Shown here: positions 11,602-22,993 of the stretch, piece by piece
Layout: every line of letters starts with the position of its first letter
Position numbering within the stretch: position 1 is the stretch's first letter
From: Prochlorococcus sp. AG-449-O05
Lineage (GTDB): Bacteria; Cyanobacteriota; Cyanobacteriia; PCC-6307; Cyanobiaceae
Length of the DNA: 62,450 nucleotides
Assembly (NCBI GenBank): GCA_003212195.1
Contig: QCQM01000002.1
Coordinates: 1 to 62,450, forward strand
Direction: 5' to 3'
Notes under the pieces: generated by a model
Database searches by the model: none
What the model saw: the letters and a program-made list of their open reading frames with translations, nothing else
What the model was told of the DNA's origin: nothing
Translations under genes and position numbers: made by a program

Positions 11602-12246
11602 GTGAACTCAGAAAAAAAACATTTAATCCAAAGCTCAATAAGTTCTTACGAAAGTAATAATAAAACTATTGCTGCTGTACCTACCGTTATAGAACAATCA
11701 GGTAGAGGAGAAAGAGCTTTTGATATATATTCAAGACTATTGAGGGAGAGAATAATTTTTTTGGGTACTGGAATTAATGATCAAGTATCTGACTCACTTG
11801 TTGCACAATTATTATTTCTTGAAGCGGAAGATCCCGAAAAAGATATACAAATATATATCAATTCTCCTGGAGGCTCAGTAACTGCAGGAATGGCCATATA
11901 CGATACTATGCAACAAATATCCCCTGATGTAGTGACAATATGCTTTGGAGTAGCGGCAAGTATGGGGGCATTTCTACTTTCTGGAGGCGCAAAGGGGAAA
12001 AGATTGGCTTTACCTAATTCTAGGATTATGATTCATCAACCTCTGGGAGGCGCACAAGGTCAAGCAGTAGAGATTGAAATACAAGCTAAAGAAATACTTT
12101 TTCTCAAGAAAACATTAAATTCGCTTTTAGCAGAACATACAGGCCAACCTTTAGAAAAAATTAACGAAGATACAGAAAGAGATTACTTTTTATCTCCCTC
12201 AGAAGCGGTCGAATATGGATTAATTGATAAAGTTATCAAAAAGTGA
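11602..12246 (+). CDS. clpP: ATP-dependent Clp protease proteolytic subunit (GTG start)
   Basis: [53 protein letters not shown]. Confidence 0.96.
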   Translation: MNSEKKHLIQSSISSYESNNKTIAAVPTVIEQSGRGERAFDIYSRLLRERIIFLGTGINDQVSDSLVAQLLFLEAEDPEKDIQIYINSPGGSVTAGMAIYDTMQQISPDVVTICFGVAASMGAFLLSGGAKGKRLALPNSRIMIHQPLGGAQGQAVEIEIQAKEILFLKKTLNSLLAEHTGQPLEKINEDTERDYFLSPSEAVEYGLIDKVIKK

Positions 12247-12350
12247 CAAGGGACACTGATTTTTTAAGAATATGATGACGAATCGATATTTATAAGCAAT
12301 CCTAGTGAATAGGGAATATTTATCACCTTTCACATTAAAACTTATAATCG

Positions 12351-13718
12351 ATGGCTAAATTCGACGCCCATCTTAAATGTTCATTTTGCGGGAAATCACA
12401 AGACCAAGTACGAAAGCTTATAGCTGGTCCTGGGGTTTATATCTGTGATGAGTGCATAGATCTTTGTAATGAAATTCTCGATGAAGAACTACTTGAAAAT
12501 CAAACGAACACAAATAACTCTCCGCAAGTAAAAAAGAAATTACCAACTGATAATCCCAAAAAATCTGTTCCTTTAGAATTAACCTCAATTCCTAAGCCAT
12601 TAGAAATTAAAAGTTTTCTAGATAATCAAGTTGTTGGACAAGAATCTGCAAAAAAAATATTATCAGTAGCCGTATACAATCACTACAAGCGATTAGCTTG
12701 GAAAGTTAAAGAAGAAAGTAAAAATAGCAATTCAACAGATTCACAAGCAACTAAATTACAAAAATCCAATATTTTACTCATTGGCCCTACTGGAAGTGGA
12801 AAAACATTATTGGCACAAACTTTAGCAGAGTTTCTAGATGTTCCTTTTGCAGTAGCTGATGCAACGACTTTGACAGAAGCTGGATATGTTGGAGAGGATG
12901 TTGAAAACATACTTTTAAGACTTCTACAGAAATCTGAAATGAATGTAGAACTAGCTCAAAAAGGAATTATTTATATTGATGAAATAGATAAAATTGCAAG
13001 AAAAAGCGAGAATCCTTCAATTACTAGAGATGTCTCTGGTGAAGGCGTACAGCAAGCATTATTAAAAATGCTTGAAGGCACAATTGCTAATGTGCCACCT
13101 CAAGGCGGAAGAAAACATCCTTATCATGACTGCATCCAAATTGATACGAGTCAAATATTATTTATTTGTGGTGGAGCTTTTATAGGTTTAGAGGATATCG
13201 TTCAAAAGCGTATGGGTAAACACTCTATAGGATTTACCACCAATTCAGATGAAAACAAAGTTGATACAAGAAACATAGTAGACCCAAGAGATTCCCTGAA
13301 AAATTTAGAATTAGATGACTTAGTGAAATATGGCCTTATTCCAGAATTTATTGGGAGAATTCCGGTTTGTGCTGTATTAGATCGTCTTACTAAAGAAACT
13401 TTAGAATCTATTTTGACTCAACCAAGAGATGCATTAGTAAAGCAATTCAAAACTTTGCTAAGTATGGATAATGTTGAATTATCATTTGAACCTGATTCTG
13501 TTGAAGCAATAGCAAATGAAGCATATAAACGAAAAACAGGTGCAAGAGCATTAAGATCAATAATTGAAGAGCTAATGTTAGATATAATGTACACTTTGCC
13601 TTCAGAAGAAAATGTAAAAGAATTCACAATTACGAAAAAAATGGTAGATAAATTGTTCTCATCTAAAATTGTTAAACTACCTTCAGGATCAAAAAGAATC
13701 ATTAAAGAATCTGCATAA
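12351..13718 (+). CDS. clpX: ATP-dependent Clp protease ATP-binding subunit ClpX
   Basis: N-terminal zinc finger [30 protein letters not shown]; Walker [16 protein letters not shown]. Confidence 0.98.
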   Translation: MAKFDAHLKCSFCGKSQDQVRKLIAGPGVYICDECIDLCNEILDEELLENQTNTNNSPQVKKKLPTDNPKKSVPLELTSIPKPLEIKSFLDNQVVGQESAKKILSVAVYNHYKRLAWKVKEESKNSNSTDSQATKLQKSNILLIGPTGSGKTLLAQTLAEFLDVPFAVADATTLTEAGYVGEDVENILLRLLQKSEMNVELAQKGIIYIDEIDKIARKSENPSITRDVSGEGVQQALLKMLEGTIANVPPQGGRKHPYHDCIQIDTSQILFICGGAFIGLEDIVQKRMGKHSIGFTTNSDENKVDTRNIVDPRDSLKNLELDDLVKYGLIPEFIGRIPVCAVLDRLTKETLESILTQPRDALVKQFKTLLSMDNVELSFEPDSVEAIANEAYKRKTGARALRSIIEELMLDIMYTLPSEENVKEFTITKKMVDKLFSSKIVKLPSGSKRIIKESA

Positions 13719-13775
13719 AATTAGAGTTTAATTTTTTTAATTGAATCCTTAATTTTTCTAATAAATGAAAAATAA

Positions 13776-15536
13776 ATGCCAAATATACATAAGCCTTTTC
13801 ATCAAAAATATAGACCAAACAACTTAGACGAACTAGTTGGTCAAAAATTTATATCGATTACACTCAAACAAGCACTATTAACAAATAAAATTGCTCCTGC
13901 ATATCTTTTTAATGGTCCAAGAGGCACTGGAAAAACATCAAGTGCAAGAATATTTGCAAAATCTCTAAATTGCCAGGAATTCGACCAACCTACGATAACT
14001 CCTTGTTGTAAATGTGACTTATGTAGACAAATTACAGATGGGAGCGCTCTAGATATTATTGAGATTGATGCAGCATCAAATACAGGAGTAGAAAATATAA
14101 GAGAAATTATAGAAAGAGCGAGATTTGCCCCTACTCAAGCGAGATGGAAAGTATATGTTATTGATGAATGTCATATGCTTTCAACGGCAGCTTCAAATGC
14201 TTTACTAAAAACTATTGAAGAACCACCCTCAAGAGTTGTATTTATCCTTGCGACGACAAATCCTGAGAGAGTATTAAATACAATAAAAAGTAGATGCCAA
14301 AAGTTTGATTTTAGAAGAATAAGCCCTAGTGATATTTTTCAACATTTATCAGAAATCGCCGAAAAAGAATCCATTAAGTACGAAGTTCAGGCGTTAAAAA
14401 TGATTGCAAAAAGATCTAATGGAGGCATGAGAGATGCACAAAGCCTCCTTGAACAATTGAATCTTTTACCAGAAGGGATTACAACTAATAACATCCAAAA
14501 CCTCCTAGGAGAAGTATCAGAAAGTAAATTAACAAATCTGATTAAATCGTTGGTTGAGAATAATACAGAATCATTAATTATAACCTGCAACAAATTATAT
14601 GATGCCGGAAATGAACCTCTTCAGATAATTATCGGATTATTGAACATAACAAGAGATCTTTTATTACACACTACAAATAATAAATATTCAGATCTTTATT
14701 ATACGTCTGATGAATTTCGAGATGAATTGGATAAAATTTCAAAAACAATAAATAAATCAACAATAATTAATTGGCATAACAGTCTAAGAAATATTGAATA
14801 TCAAATCAAATCAAGTGATAATCCAAGGCTTTGGTTTGAAATACATTTAACTGGCCTTCTAGGTAATAAAGAGATAAATAGTTTTGAAAATAAGCAAGAA
14901 AACAAAAATAATAAAACTGATGAGGAGCATGAAAGTAGAAAAAAAATTGAAATTTTTAATAAAGAAAATATTTCTAATGAAATTCAAAAACCAAGTATCA
15001 AAAAAGAGATGATTCGCGAAGAATTGATCGAAAAAAAAGATGAAAAATTAGAAAAATTTAAAGTTATTGAAAAAGAAAGTATTGAAAATATTTCTGACAA
15101 TAAACAACTTCATCCTGGATCAAAAAATTTAAAAGATAAATGGGAATTAATTCTTTCTAAAGTAGATTTACCATCAACAAGAATGTTACTTTCACAACAA
15201 GCCGAACTTGAAAGTTTTGATTCTGAGAAAATCACAATTGCACTATCTCCAAACTGGGAAAATATGATAAAAAGTAGAAAAGTTATAATTGAAAATACTA
15301 TAAAAAAGATATTTGGAGATAGGATAATACTTAATTTCTCTACCAAACATTTAAATAAAAGTAACCCAACAAACACACCAGAAATAACCCAAAATGAAGT
15401 AAATAATTTTCGACCGAAAAAAATAGAACCAAAAACTAATTCGTCAACAAAAATATCTAACAGGGAAAATTATGATAATAGTCCAAAAAACTTAGCAAAT
15501 TTTTTTAATGGAGAAATTATAGACCTTGATGAATAA
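13776..15536 (+). CDS. dnaX: DNA polymerase III subunits gamma/tau
   Basis: HQKYRPNNLDELVGQ, GPRGTGKTSSARIFAKSLNC, zinc module CCKCDLC, VYVIDECHMLS. Confidence 0.96.
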   Translation: MPNIHKPFHQKYRPNNLDELVGQKFISITLKQALLTNKIAPAYLFNGPRGTGKTSSARIFAKSLNCQEFDQPTITPCCKCDLCRQITDGSALDIIEIDAASNTGVENIREIIERARFAPTQARWKVYVIDECHMLSTAASNALLKTIEEPPSRVVFILATTNPERVLNTIKSRCQKFDFRRISPSDIFQHLSEIAEKESIKYEVQALKMIAKRSNGGMRDAQSLLEQLNLLPEGITTNNIQNLLGEVSESKLTNLIKSLVENNTESLIITCNKLYDAGNEPLQIIIGLLNITRDLLLHTTNNKYSDLYYTSDEFRDELDKISKTINKSTIINWHNSLRNIEYQIKSSDNPRLWFEIHLTGLLGNKEINSFENKQENKNNKTDEEHESRKKIEIFNKENISNEIQKPSIKKEMIREELIEKKDEKLEKFKVIEKESIENISDNKQLHPGSKNLKDKWELILSKVDLPSTRMLLSQQAELESFDSEKITIALSPNWENMIKSRKVIIENTIKKIFGDRIILNFSTKHLNKSNPTNTPEITQNEVNNFRPKKIEPKTNSSTKISNRENYDNSPKNLANFFNGEIIDLDE

Positions 15537-15537
15537 A

Positions 15538-16839
15538 TTAAACTCCAGTATGAAGAGTTTTTCGCCAGAGTATCTTTTTGGGAAAAATGGACATCTTTAT
15601 TGTTACCCAAGGGATTACTAAAAACCAGTGCGATAGATAAAAAACCGATAAAAAAACCATTAAAAAATTGCTTTTTTGTAATACAGGTACTTCGCTTTTA
15701 CAAGAAGAACCATACCAAAAAGCAATTCCAGATAACATGAAAGCTGTAAATGAAATAGGCCAGTAAATTGGTGAATCTAATAAAGCAATACTGAAAACTA
15801 AATCAAAAATAGAAATGATTGGTAGTGCATATTGCAAGATGAAAAAGTAAGTTAAATCAAATTTCTGCGAATAATCAATCTTATTAGTAAATAATTGATC
15901 TCCATAATCAAAGAATCTTTGCAAACCCCCCTCTGCCCATCTTTGCCTTTGAGCTAATAAAGCATTTAAATTCTCAACTGCTTCCTCCATGACTGGAGGA
16001 TCCCATAAGATTCCAATTCTAGATTTTGATAATAATAATCTCAAACTTAAATCAAGATCATCTGTAACTGTATCTTCATTAAAAGAACCACATGCCAATA
16101 ATGTTTCTTTCTTAATTAATTGGCCATTTCCCCTTAATTCAGAAACTCCAGCAACTGATAATCTTCCATATTGAAAGATTGCATCCATAGCCATCTCCAT
16201 TGACTGGCAGGAAGTTAAAAAATTCTTACTTACATTTGTTACTGATTTTCTTAGTTGAACTGCAGACCAATCACCCTCTAATACAAAACTAAATAACCTT
16301 ATCAAAGAATCTTGTTTTAATTGAGCATCAGCATCCAAAACTAATAACCATTCACCATGAGTAAACTTCAACGCATAATTCAAAGCTCCTGACTTTCCCC
16401 CTCCTGCATTTGGAGAACGACTTACGACTTTTAGCTTGTCATATTGTCTCGATAATCGATCTAAAATTAAAGGCGTCTTATCAGAACTACCATCATCGAT
16501 TATGTAAATATTTAATTTATTTGTTGGATAATCTAAACTAAATAATCTTTCAACTAATCTTGCTATGACATTCTCTTCATCTCTAGCTGCGACTAAAATA
16601 TCGAGCACAGGTAACTCTTTATTGCTAATTCTGGGGCTTAGAGTATTTAAAAAGTTGTTCCGTTTGAAATTTCTAGAAATAATAATTAAACCGTAAAAAA
16701 CAATCACAAAAGAAAGAGTCAATATTATGTGAGAGAAATTTTCGATTTTGTAAGCATGAGGAATAAAAGCTACTAAAAAACAAGCACTAAGAAATATAAA
16801 CGACTTCAATCTTCGATTTTTATAAAAACCCTTACTCAT
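15538..16839 (-). CDS. Membrane-associated family 2 glycosyltransferase
   Basis: LDILVAARDEENVIARLVERL, YIIDDGSSDKT, LVLDADAQL, QRQRWAEGGLQRF; C-terminal hydrophobic segments. Confidence 0.9.
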   Translation of the reverse strand: MSKGFYKNRRLKSFIFLSACFLVAFIPHAYKIENFSHIILTLSFVIVFYGLIIISRNFKRNNFLNTLSPRISNKELPVLDILVAARDEENVIARLVERLFSLDYPTNKLNIYIIDDGSSDKTPLILDRLSRQYDKLKVVSRSPNAGGGKSGALNYALKFTHGEWLLVLDADAQLKQDSLIRLFSFVLEGDWSAVQLRKSVTNVSKNFLTSCQSMEMAMDAIFQYGRLSVAGVSELRGNGQLIKKETLLACGSFNEDTVTDDLDLSLRLLLSKSRIGILWDPPVMEEAVENLNALLAQRQRWAEGGLQRFFDYGDQLFTNKIDYSQKFDLTYFFILQYALPIISIFDLVFSIALLDSPIYWPISFTAFMLSGIAFWYGSSCKSEVPVLQKSNFLMVFLSVFYLSHWFLVIPWVTIKMSIFPKKILWRKTLHTGV

Positions 16840-16866
16840 AAAAGTAAATTTTTAATTACTTAACTT

Positions 16867-18405
16867 TCATTGAGACAATATCTCAAATTTTTTCAGTTTT
16901 GCATCTCGATAGTAATGATTCAATATTTGTTTATAAGAGAATCCTAATTTAGCCATTTCAATTGCTCCTGACTGAGATAAACCTACACCATGACCGAAGC
17001 CTCCTCCTCTCAAAAGCCACAAATCATCACTTAATTTATTAATAGTAAACAAATTACTAGGTATAAAATTTAATACCCGTCGAATATCATCTTTAACTAA
17101 AACAATAGATTTATTAACTTTGTCTGTTTGTATTGCCAATTTTGTCACTCTACCACTAGAGCCACGTTCAATAGAATTTAAATCTAAAACATCATCATTA
17201 ATATTTATAAGTTTGTTTTTAATTAACTTTTCTTTGATTTCAAGACTAGAAATTTTCTTATTCCACCGAAAAAGAGAATGTTTACTCCCATAAAAGTGTT
17301 CTTTATCAAAATCTAAAAAATTATTTAAATCAGATTCATTTGTAATTGGAAGTTTAAAAATTTTATTTAAAGATTTAGAACCATCAATGATTGAATTGAA
17401 ATAAGAATAATCTTGAATTTGCCATGACTCGCCTGCAGTAGCAGATACGCCACCATTAGAACCATGGTAAAAAGCATTTATTGGTTGATTGTCATAAGTG
17501 AGAATTAAATTTGAAGTTGCTTCTATAGCTTTTTGTACGTTTTTATTTTTAATTTTAGAAGGCTTATATACTTGGCATTGAGTGCTTATACATAAATGAT
17601 ATTTATCCATATTAAATCTATCAGAATTAAATATTCCCCAAGTTCTTGCAATAACTGCTTGAGCCTTGAGTGCTTCTAAAGGAGAATTCGGTCCAATTTC
17701 ATATGGCAGAACACCTACCAAATAATCATCAAACTCAATTTTTTGAACTAATGTCCAAGTTCCATATGAATCTTTTATTAAATAAAAATTTTTGCCAAAA
17801 TTAACACCATTTATTTTTATTTCCTCTTCAGCATAAATATATATAGGTCCTTGAAGTTTGATACCACTATAGTCATTTCTAAGAACGGGCGTAATTTGAA
17901 AATTTTTTATTTTTCTAGAAATCTTATTTTTTAATTCAAACGCTGGCAGATCATCTTGAAATGGAATCCATACTTCCCAATTTTTAGGATAAGCAACAGT
18001 TGTCTCAAACCCTTTATCTCTTAGTTTCTCTGATTGTTTTTTTGCCGATTCATAGCTAGCAAAAGGACCAAAAACAATTCTTTCAATTTTTTTTGGATTT
18101 TTGACGGGAATATCCACCCAGGTAATATTTATCTGTTTTGATTTATGTTTAATACCATTAGACGATATCATTTTTAAAAAACCTTTATCAGTTGTAAATC
18201 TAATATTCTTGTTCTCCGAAAAACTATCATTCTCCCCGCCTAAATATTGCTTTAAACCAATTAAAAATTTTCCCTTTTTAATTTCATTATGGAGTTCAAT
18301 CTTTAGCAATTCTTCTCCTTTTACATTTGCATTAAATTTAGTGTTTATTACTAAAAGAGAAATACAGCCTAAAAATAAGTTTAAAAAAGCAAATTTAAGT
18401 TTCAT
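16867..18405 (-). CDS. SpoIID/LytB-domain protein with SPOR-like N-terminal segment
   Basis: IEFDDYLVGVLPYEIGPNSPLEALKAQAVIARTW, HGVGLSQSGAIEMAKLGFSYKQILNHYY; N-terminal signal-like segment; FGPFASYESAKKQSEKLRDKGF resembles SPOR. Confidence 0.88.
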   Translation of the reverse strand: MKLKFAFLNLFLGCISLLVINTKFNANVKGEELLKIELHNEIKKGKFLIGLKQYLGGENDSFSENKNIRFTTDKGFLKMISSNGIKHKSKQINITWVDIPVKNPKKIERIVFGPFASYESAKKQSEKLRDKGFETTVAYPKNWEVWIPFQDDLPAFELKNKISRKIKNFQITPVLRNDYSGIKLQGPIYIYAEEEIKINGVNFGKNFYLIKDSYGTWTLVQKIEFDDYLVGVLPYEIGPNSPLEALKAQAVIARTWGIFNSDRFNMDKYHLCISTQCQVYKPSKIKNKNVQKAIEATSNLILTYDNQPINAFYHGSNGGVSATAGESWQIQDYSYFNSIIDGSKSLNKIFKLPITNESDLNNFLDFDKEHFYGSKHSLFRWNKKISSLEIKEKLIKNKLININDDVLDLNSIERGSSGRVTKLAIQTDKVNKSIVLVKDDIRRVLNFIPSNLFTINKLSDDLWLLRGGGFGHGVGLSQSGAIEMAKLGFSYKQILNHYYRDAKLKKFEILSQ

Positions 18406-18496
18406 AAGTTAGAATTTTCTTTATTAATTAAAAAATTTAATTTGCACCAATGCGTATAAAGGTTTAGATTATCTTAATTAAACACATTTGACTTAA

Positions 18497-18694
18497 ATGT
18501 CTAAACTAAAAACTCGTAAATCAGCCGCTAAAAGATTCAAAGCTACTGCAACGGGTAAATTTATGAGAAGACGAGCTTTCCATAATCATTTACTTGATCA
18601 TAAAAGCTCAAAATTAAAAAGACATCTATCAACGAAAGCTGTAGTTGATGAAAGAGATGCCGATAATGTAAGATTAATGATTCCATACGCATAA
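18497..18694 (+). CDS. rpmI: 50S ribosomal protein L35
   Basis: [37 protein letters not shown]. Confidence 0.98.
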
Positions 18695-18722
18695 ATCTTT
18701 AACCAATTTATATTAGATATTC

Positions 18723-19070
18723 ATGGCACGCGTAAAAAGAGGCAACATAGCCAGAAAAAGAAGAAACAAAATCTTAAATCTTGCGAAAGGTTTTAGAGGC
18801 GGCAACAAAAATCTTTTCAGAACAGCAAACCAAAGGGTGATGAAAGCTCTTTGTAATGCATATAGAGATAGGAGAAGAAGAAAAAGAGATTTTAGAAGAC
18901 TTTGGATTTCTAGAATTAACGCATCTGCCAGGATAAATGGAACAAACTACAGCAAGTTAATAAATGGAATGAAACAATCAGAGATTATCATTAACAGAAA
19001 AATGCTTGCTCAATTAGCCTTAAACGATCCTAAGTGTTTTGAAAAAATTGTTTCTTCCGTTAGTAAGTAG
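18723..19070 (+). CDS. rplT: 50S ribosomal protein L20
   Basis: [43 protein letters not shown]. Confidence 0.99.
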   Translation: MARVKRGNIARKRRNKILNLAKGFRGGNKNLFRTANQRVMKALCNAYRDRRRRKRDFRRLWISRINASARINGTNYSKLINGMKQSEIIINRKMLAQLALNDPKCFEKIVSSVSK

Positions 19071-19106
19071 AAAAAAGAATATAATCTAGAAAAGTAAATA
19101 TAAATA

Positions 19107-19664
19107 ATGGAAATATCTTCCTTTCAATCTTATTTAATAATTCTTTTTGTTGTATTAATAATAATTTCTATTTTTGTATTCAGACAATTTCTAAAAACAA
19201 GAAGTGAAGAATTAAATTTAGTAAAATTCGAGCAGAAAGGTTTAGATTCTCTCACTCAAGCTACAGAATTATATGAATTTGGGTCTATTCAAATAAAAAA
19301 AAGATTATATTCTGAAGCAACTAAAACTTTTTTAAAAGCAATTGAAAATTATGCAAATGAACCTGATGAAGCCAAAGCGATAATAAATAATGCTTTAGGA
19401 TTCTCTTATGCTGCTCAAAATGAATTTAAGAAAGCAATCAAACACTATAACTCTGCAATAAAATCGCTCCCAGAATATCCTATAGCCCTAAATAACCTCG
19501 CATCAGCACAACAGCGATTACTTGAGTACGACTTGGCATATGCAACTTATCAAAAGGTTTTGGTGATAGATCCAAAAAACAAAACAGCAATTAAAAAAAG
19601 TAAGGAGTTAGAAAAAAGAAACAACTATAAACCTTATAAAGGTATTAAAGATAAGGGATTCTAA
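19107..19664 (+). CDS. Membrane-anchored TPR protein
   Basis: N-terminal hydrophobic helix followed by TPR-like repeats ([45 protein letters not shown]). Confidence 0.85.
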   Translation: MEISSFQSYLIILFVVLIIISIFVFRQFLKTRSEELNLVKFEQKGLDSLTQATELYEFGSIQIKKRLYSEATKTFLKAIENYANEPDEAKAIINNALGFSYAAQNEFKKAIKHYNSAIKSLPEYPIALNNLASAQQRLLEYDLAYATYQKVLVIDPKNKTAIKKSKELEKRNNYKPYKGIKDKGF

Positions 19665-19666
19665 AT

Positions 19667-20461
19667 ATGGAAAAATATTCTTCTTTACTAATTGGTGGAA
19701 AACAATTTTCCAGTAGATTAATGGTGGGTACTGGCAAATACAAATCTACTCAAGATATGGTAGAAAGTTTGTCAAATTCTGAAACAGAAATTATAACAGT
19801 CGCTGTTAGAAGAATTAAAAATGATCAGACCGGAGAAAATTTACTCGAAAAGATCAACTGGAAACAATACTGGATGCTTCCTAATACAGCTGGTTGTGTT
19901 AATTCCGATGAGGCAGTGAGAATAGCGATTTTAGGTAGAGAACTTGCAAAATTGTCTGGTCAAGAAGAAAATAATTTTGTGAAGTTAGAAGTTATTCCTG
20001 ACAAAAAGTATTTGCTACCAGATCCAATAGAAACCATTAAAGCAGCCGAAATTTTAATAAAAAAAGGTTTTGCTGTACTTCCCTATATCAATGCAGATCC
20101 TATTCTTGCAAAAAGATTAGAAGAAATAGGTTGTGCAACTATAATGCCATTGGGCTCACCTATAGGCTCCGGCCAAGGTTTATTAAATTTATCAAATATC
20201 AGAATTATTATTGAGAATGCAAAAGTGCCGGTAATAATTGACGCAGGAATTGGGGTGCCTAGTGAAGCTTCTCAAGCTATGGAAATTGGAGCTGATGGAG
20301 TCTTAATCAATACTGCAATAGCACAAGCTGAAAATCCTCCTCTAATGGCTCAAGCGATAAATTATGGGGTAAAAGCTGGCAGGCAAGCTTTTTTGGCAGG
20401 AAGAATTAAAAAACAAGACTTTGCAGTAGCAAGTTCACCGGAAAAAAACATATCTATCTAA
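19667..20461 (+). CDS. thiG: Thiazole synthase
   Basis: [55 protein letters not shown]. Confidence 0.98.
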   Translation: MEKYSSLLIGGKQFSSRLMVGTGKYKSTQDMVESLSNSETEIITVAVRRIKNDQTGENLLEKINWKQYWMLPNTAGCVNSDEAVRIAILGRELAKLSGQEENNFVKLEVIPDKKYLLPDPIETIKAAEILIKKGFAVLPYINADPILAKRLEEIGCATIMPLGSPIGSGQGLLNLSNIRIIIENAKVPVIIDAGIGVPSEASQAMEIGADGVLINTAIAQAENPPLMAQAINYGVKAGRQAFLAGRIKKQDFAVASSPEKNISI

Positions 20462-20626
20462 TTCTTTTCACTGAGCAAAGTTTACAAAAAGAATAAAGAC
20501 TTATTATTTTATTTATCGGATTAAGAAAAAAGATTTGAAACTATTTTCAATGTTTTTTAGCAAATTGGAAGCACACTGTAGTAATTTAATAAATATATTA
20601 TGAATCTATTAATTCTGGAGTTCTGA

Positions 20627-21820
20627 GTGAAAGTTATTGTTCTGGGTGGAGATGGTTTTTGCGGTTGGCCTTGTGCGGTGAATTTAGCAGAGCAAAATCA
20701 TGATGTAGTTATTGTGGACAATTTAAGTCGTAGAAAAATTGATATTGATCTAGAGGTAGAATCCTTAACTCCAATTGCTTCGATAACAGAACGACTCTCT
20801 GCATGGGAAGAAATTGGAGGTAAGCCTATGAGATTTCTTAACATGGATATCTCTAAACAATATCAAAAATTACTCAATTTGCTCATTGATGAAAAGCCAG
20901 ATTCTGTGATCCATTTTGCAGAGCAAAGAGCAGCGCCTTACTCGATGAAATCTAGTTTTACCAAAAGATATACAGTTGATAATAATGTTAATGGCACACA
21001 CAACCTTCTTGCTGCAATAGTAGAGAGCAATTTAGATATTCATGTTGTACATTTAGGAACAATGGGAGTTTACGGATATGGATCACATAGAGGCGCAACA
21101 ATTCCTGAAGGTTATCTAAAAGTTGAAGTTCCACAACCAGATGGAAGTCGCTTTGAAGAAGAAATATTACACCCTGCAAGTCCAGGTAGTGTTTACCACA
21201 TGACTAAAACTTTAGATCAATTATTATTTCTTTACTACAACAAAAATGATCTTGTAAGGATTACAGATCTACATCAAGGAATTGTTTGGGGAACAAATAC
21301 AGACGCAACTTTAAAAGATCCTAGATTAACAAATCGATTTGACTACGACGGAGATTATGGAACTGTTCTAAACAGATTTCTAATGCAAGCTGCAATTGGA
21401 TACCCCTTAAGTGTTCATGGGACAGGAGGGCAAACAAGAGCCTTTATTCACATAAAAGACTCTGTAAAATGTGTACAACTTGCTCTTGAAAATCCTCCAA
21501 AACCTGGAGAGAGAGTTAAAATCTTTAATCAAATGACTGAAAGTCATCAAGTTGGAGAACTAGCTAAAAAAGTTGCGTCTCTTACAGGTGCTGATATCAA
21601 TTATTTACCGAATCCAAGGAATGAAGCAGTAGAAAATGATCTAATTGTTGATAATAAATGCTTTATAGAATTAGGTTTAAACCCAACGACTCTTGATAAT
21701 GGTTTATTAGAAGAAGTTGTTGAAGTCGCAAAAAAATACTCAAATAGATGTGATCTTAAACGCATACCTTGTGTTTCATCCTGGACTAAAAAACAAGCTG
21801 AGGCTATAAAGACTAATTAA
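20627..21820 (+). CDS. sqdB: UDP-sulfoquinovose synthase (GTG start)
   Basis: VIVLGGDGFCGWPCAVNLA Rossmann motif; VHLGTMGVYGYG; YHMTK; QGIVWGTNTDAT. Ribosome-site-like GGAG upstream. Confidence 0.97.
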   Translation: MKVIVLGGDGFCGWPCAVNLAEQNHDVVIVDNLSRRKIDIDLEVESLTPIASITERLSAWEEIGGKPMRFLNMDISKQYQKLLNLLIDEKPDSVIHFAEQRAAPYSMKSSFTKRYTVDNNVNGTHNLLAAIVESNLDIHVVHLGTMGVYGYGSHRGATIPEGYLKVEVPQPDGSRFEEEILHPASPGSVYHMTKTLDQLLFLYYNKNDLVRITDLHQGIVWGTNTDATLKDPRLTNRFDYDGDYGTVLNRFLMQAAIGYPLSVHGTGGQTRAFIHIKDSVKCVQLALENPPKPGERVKIFNQMTESHQVGELAKKVASLTGADINYLPNPRNEAVENDLIVDNKCFIELGLNPTTLDNGLLEEVVEVAKKYSNRCDLKRIPCVSSWTKKQAEAIKTN

Positions 21821-21847
21821 AATTTCTGAAATAATTACCTTAAGAAA

Positions 21848-22981
21848 GTGAAAATTGCATTGTTTACTGAAACTTTTTTACCTAAAGTTGACGGCATAGT
21901 CACAAGACTGACTAAAACGATTGAATTTTTAATAAAAAATGGTGATGAAGTTATAATTTTTTGTCCAGAGGGGTGTCCAGAAACATATATGGGAGCAACT
22001 GTAGTTGGAGTTGCTGCAATGCCATTACCCTTATACCCAGAGTTGAAGCTTGGTTTACCAGGTCCTGCAGTCTCAGATAAATTAGAAAAATTTAACCCAG
22101 ATTTGATACATGTTGTTAATCCAGCTGTACTTGGCTTAGGTGGCATATGGTTGGCAAAAACTAATAATATTCCTTTAATTGCCAGTTACCATACTCATCT
22201 TCCGAAATATCTAGAACATTACGGTATGGGTATGTTAGAACCACTTTTGTGGGAATTACTTAAAGCAGCACATAATCAAGCCTTGTTAAATTTATGTACA
22301 TCCACCGCTATGGTAAATGAGTTAAAAGATAAAGGTATTCAAAGGACTGCTCTATGGCAAAGAGGAGTAGATACTTTCAGTTTCCGACCAAATTTAAGAA
22401 GTGAGACAATGAGAAAAAAATTATTTGGGGAACATAACGACGCTAATTACTTATTGATTTATGTAGGAAGATTATCAGCAGAAAAACAAATTGAGAGAAT
22501 TAAACCAGTCTTAGAAAGTATCCCTAATGCTTGCCTAGCACTCGTAGGTGATGGACCATATAGAAACCAGCTTGAAAAAATCTTCGAAAATACCAAGACT
22601 AATTTCATAGGATATTTATCTGGCGATGAACTTGCAAGCGCCTATGCCTCTGGAGATATCTTTTTATTTCCATCTAGTACAGAAACACTTGGATTGGTTT
22701 TACTAGAAGCAATGGCAGCAGGATGTCCAGTTATCGGAGCTAACAAGGGGGGAATTCCAGATATTATTAGCGATGGGGTAAATGGTTGTTTATATGATCC
22801 TGATGAAAAAGATAATGGGGAACAGAGTTTGATTGATGCGACAAAAAAAATTCTAGAGAATGAAGATAAAAGAGAGGTTATGAGAAAAGAGGCACGAAAC
22901 GAAGCAGAAAAATGGGATTGGAATCAAGCAACGATACAACTGCAAAATTATTATGCAGATACTCTCAAAAAAATAGATTAA
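21848..22981 (+). CDS. sqdX: Sulfoquinovosyltransferase (SQDG synthase), GT4 family (GTG start)
   Basis: FTETFLPKVDGIVTRLTKTIEFL; FPSSTETLGLVLLEAMAAGCPVIGANKGGIPDII; next to sqdB. Confidence 0.94.
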   Translation: MKIALFTETFLPKVDGIVTRLTKTIEFLIKNGDEVIIFCPEGCPETYMGATVVGVAAMPLPLYPELKLGLPGPAVSDKLEKFNPDLIHVVNPAVLGLGGIWLAKTNNIPLIASYHTHLPKYLEHYGMGMLEPLLWELLKAAHNQALLNLCTSTAMVNELKDKGIQRTALWQRGVDTFSFRPNLRSETMRKKLFGEHNDANYLLIYVGRLSAEKQIERIKPVLESIPNACLALVGDGPYRNQLEKIFENTKTNFIGYLSGDELASAYASGDIFLFPSSTETLGLVLLEAMAAGCPVIGANKGGIPDIISDGVNGCLYDPDEKDNGEQSLIDATKKILENEDKREVMRKEARNEAEKWDWNQATIQLQNYYADTLKKID

Positions 22982-22993
22982 ACTAAATCTTAA

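Noticed and set aside
11387-11638. Minus ORF with Cys/Phe/Gly repeats (CFCSFCGFCGFGGFGGF)
   Set aside because: It is the antisense reading of the Lys/Thr repeat in tig; composition is a by-product of that repeat.
19600-19700. TPP riboswitch ahead of thiG
   Set aside because: The TPR gene ends 2 nt before thiG, leaving no room for a leader and no recognisable THI-box.
20461-20626. Possible hairpin ATTCTTTT...AAAAGAAT after thiG as a terminator
   Set aside because: AT-only stem with a long loop; expected often by chance at this base composition.
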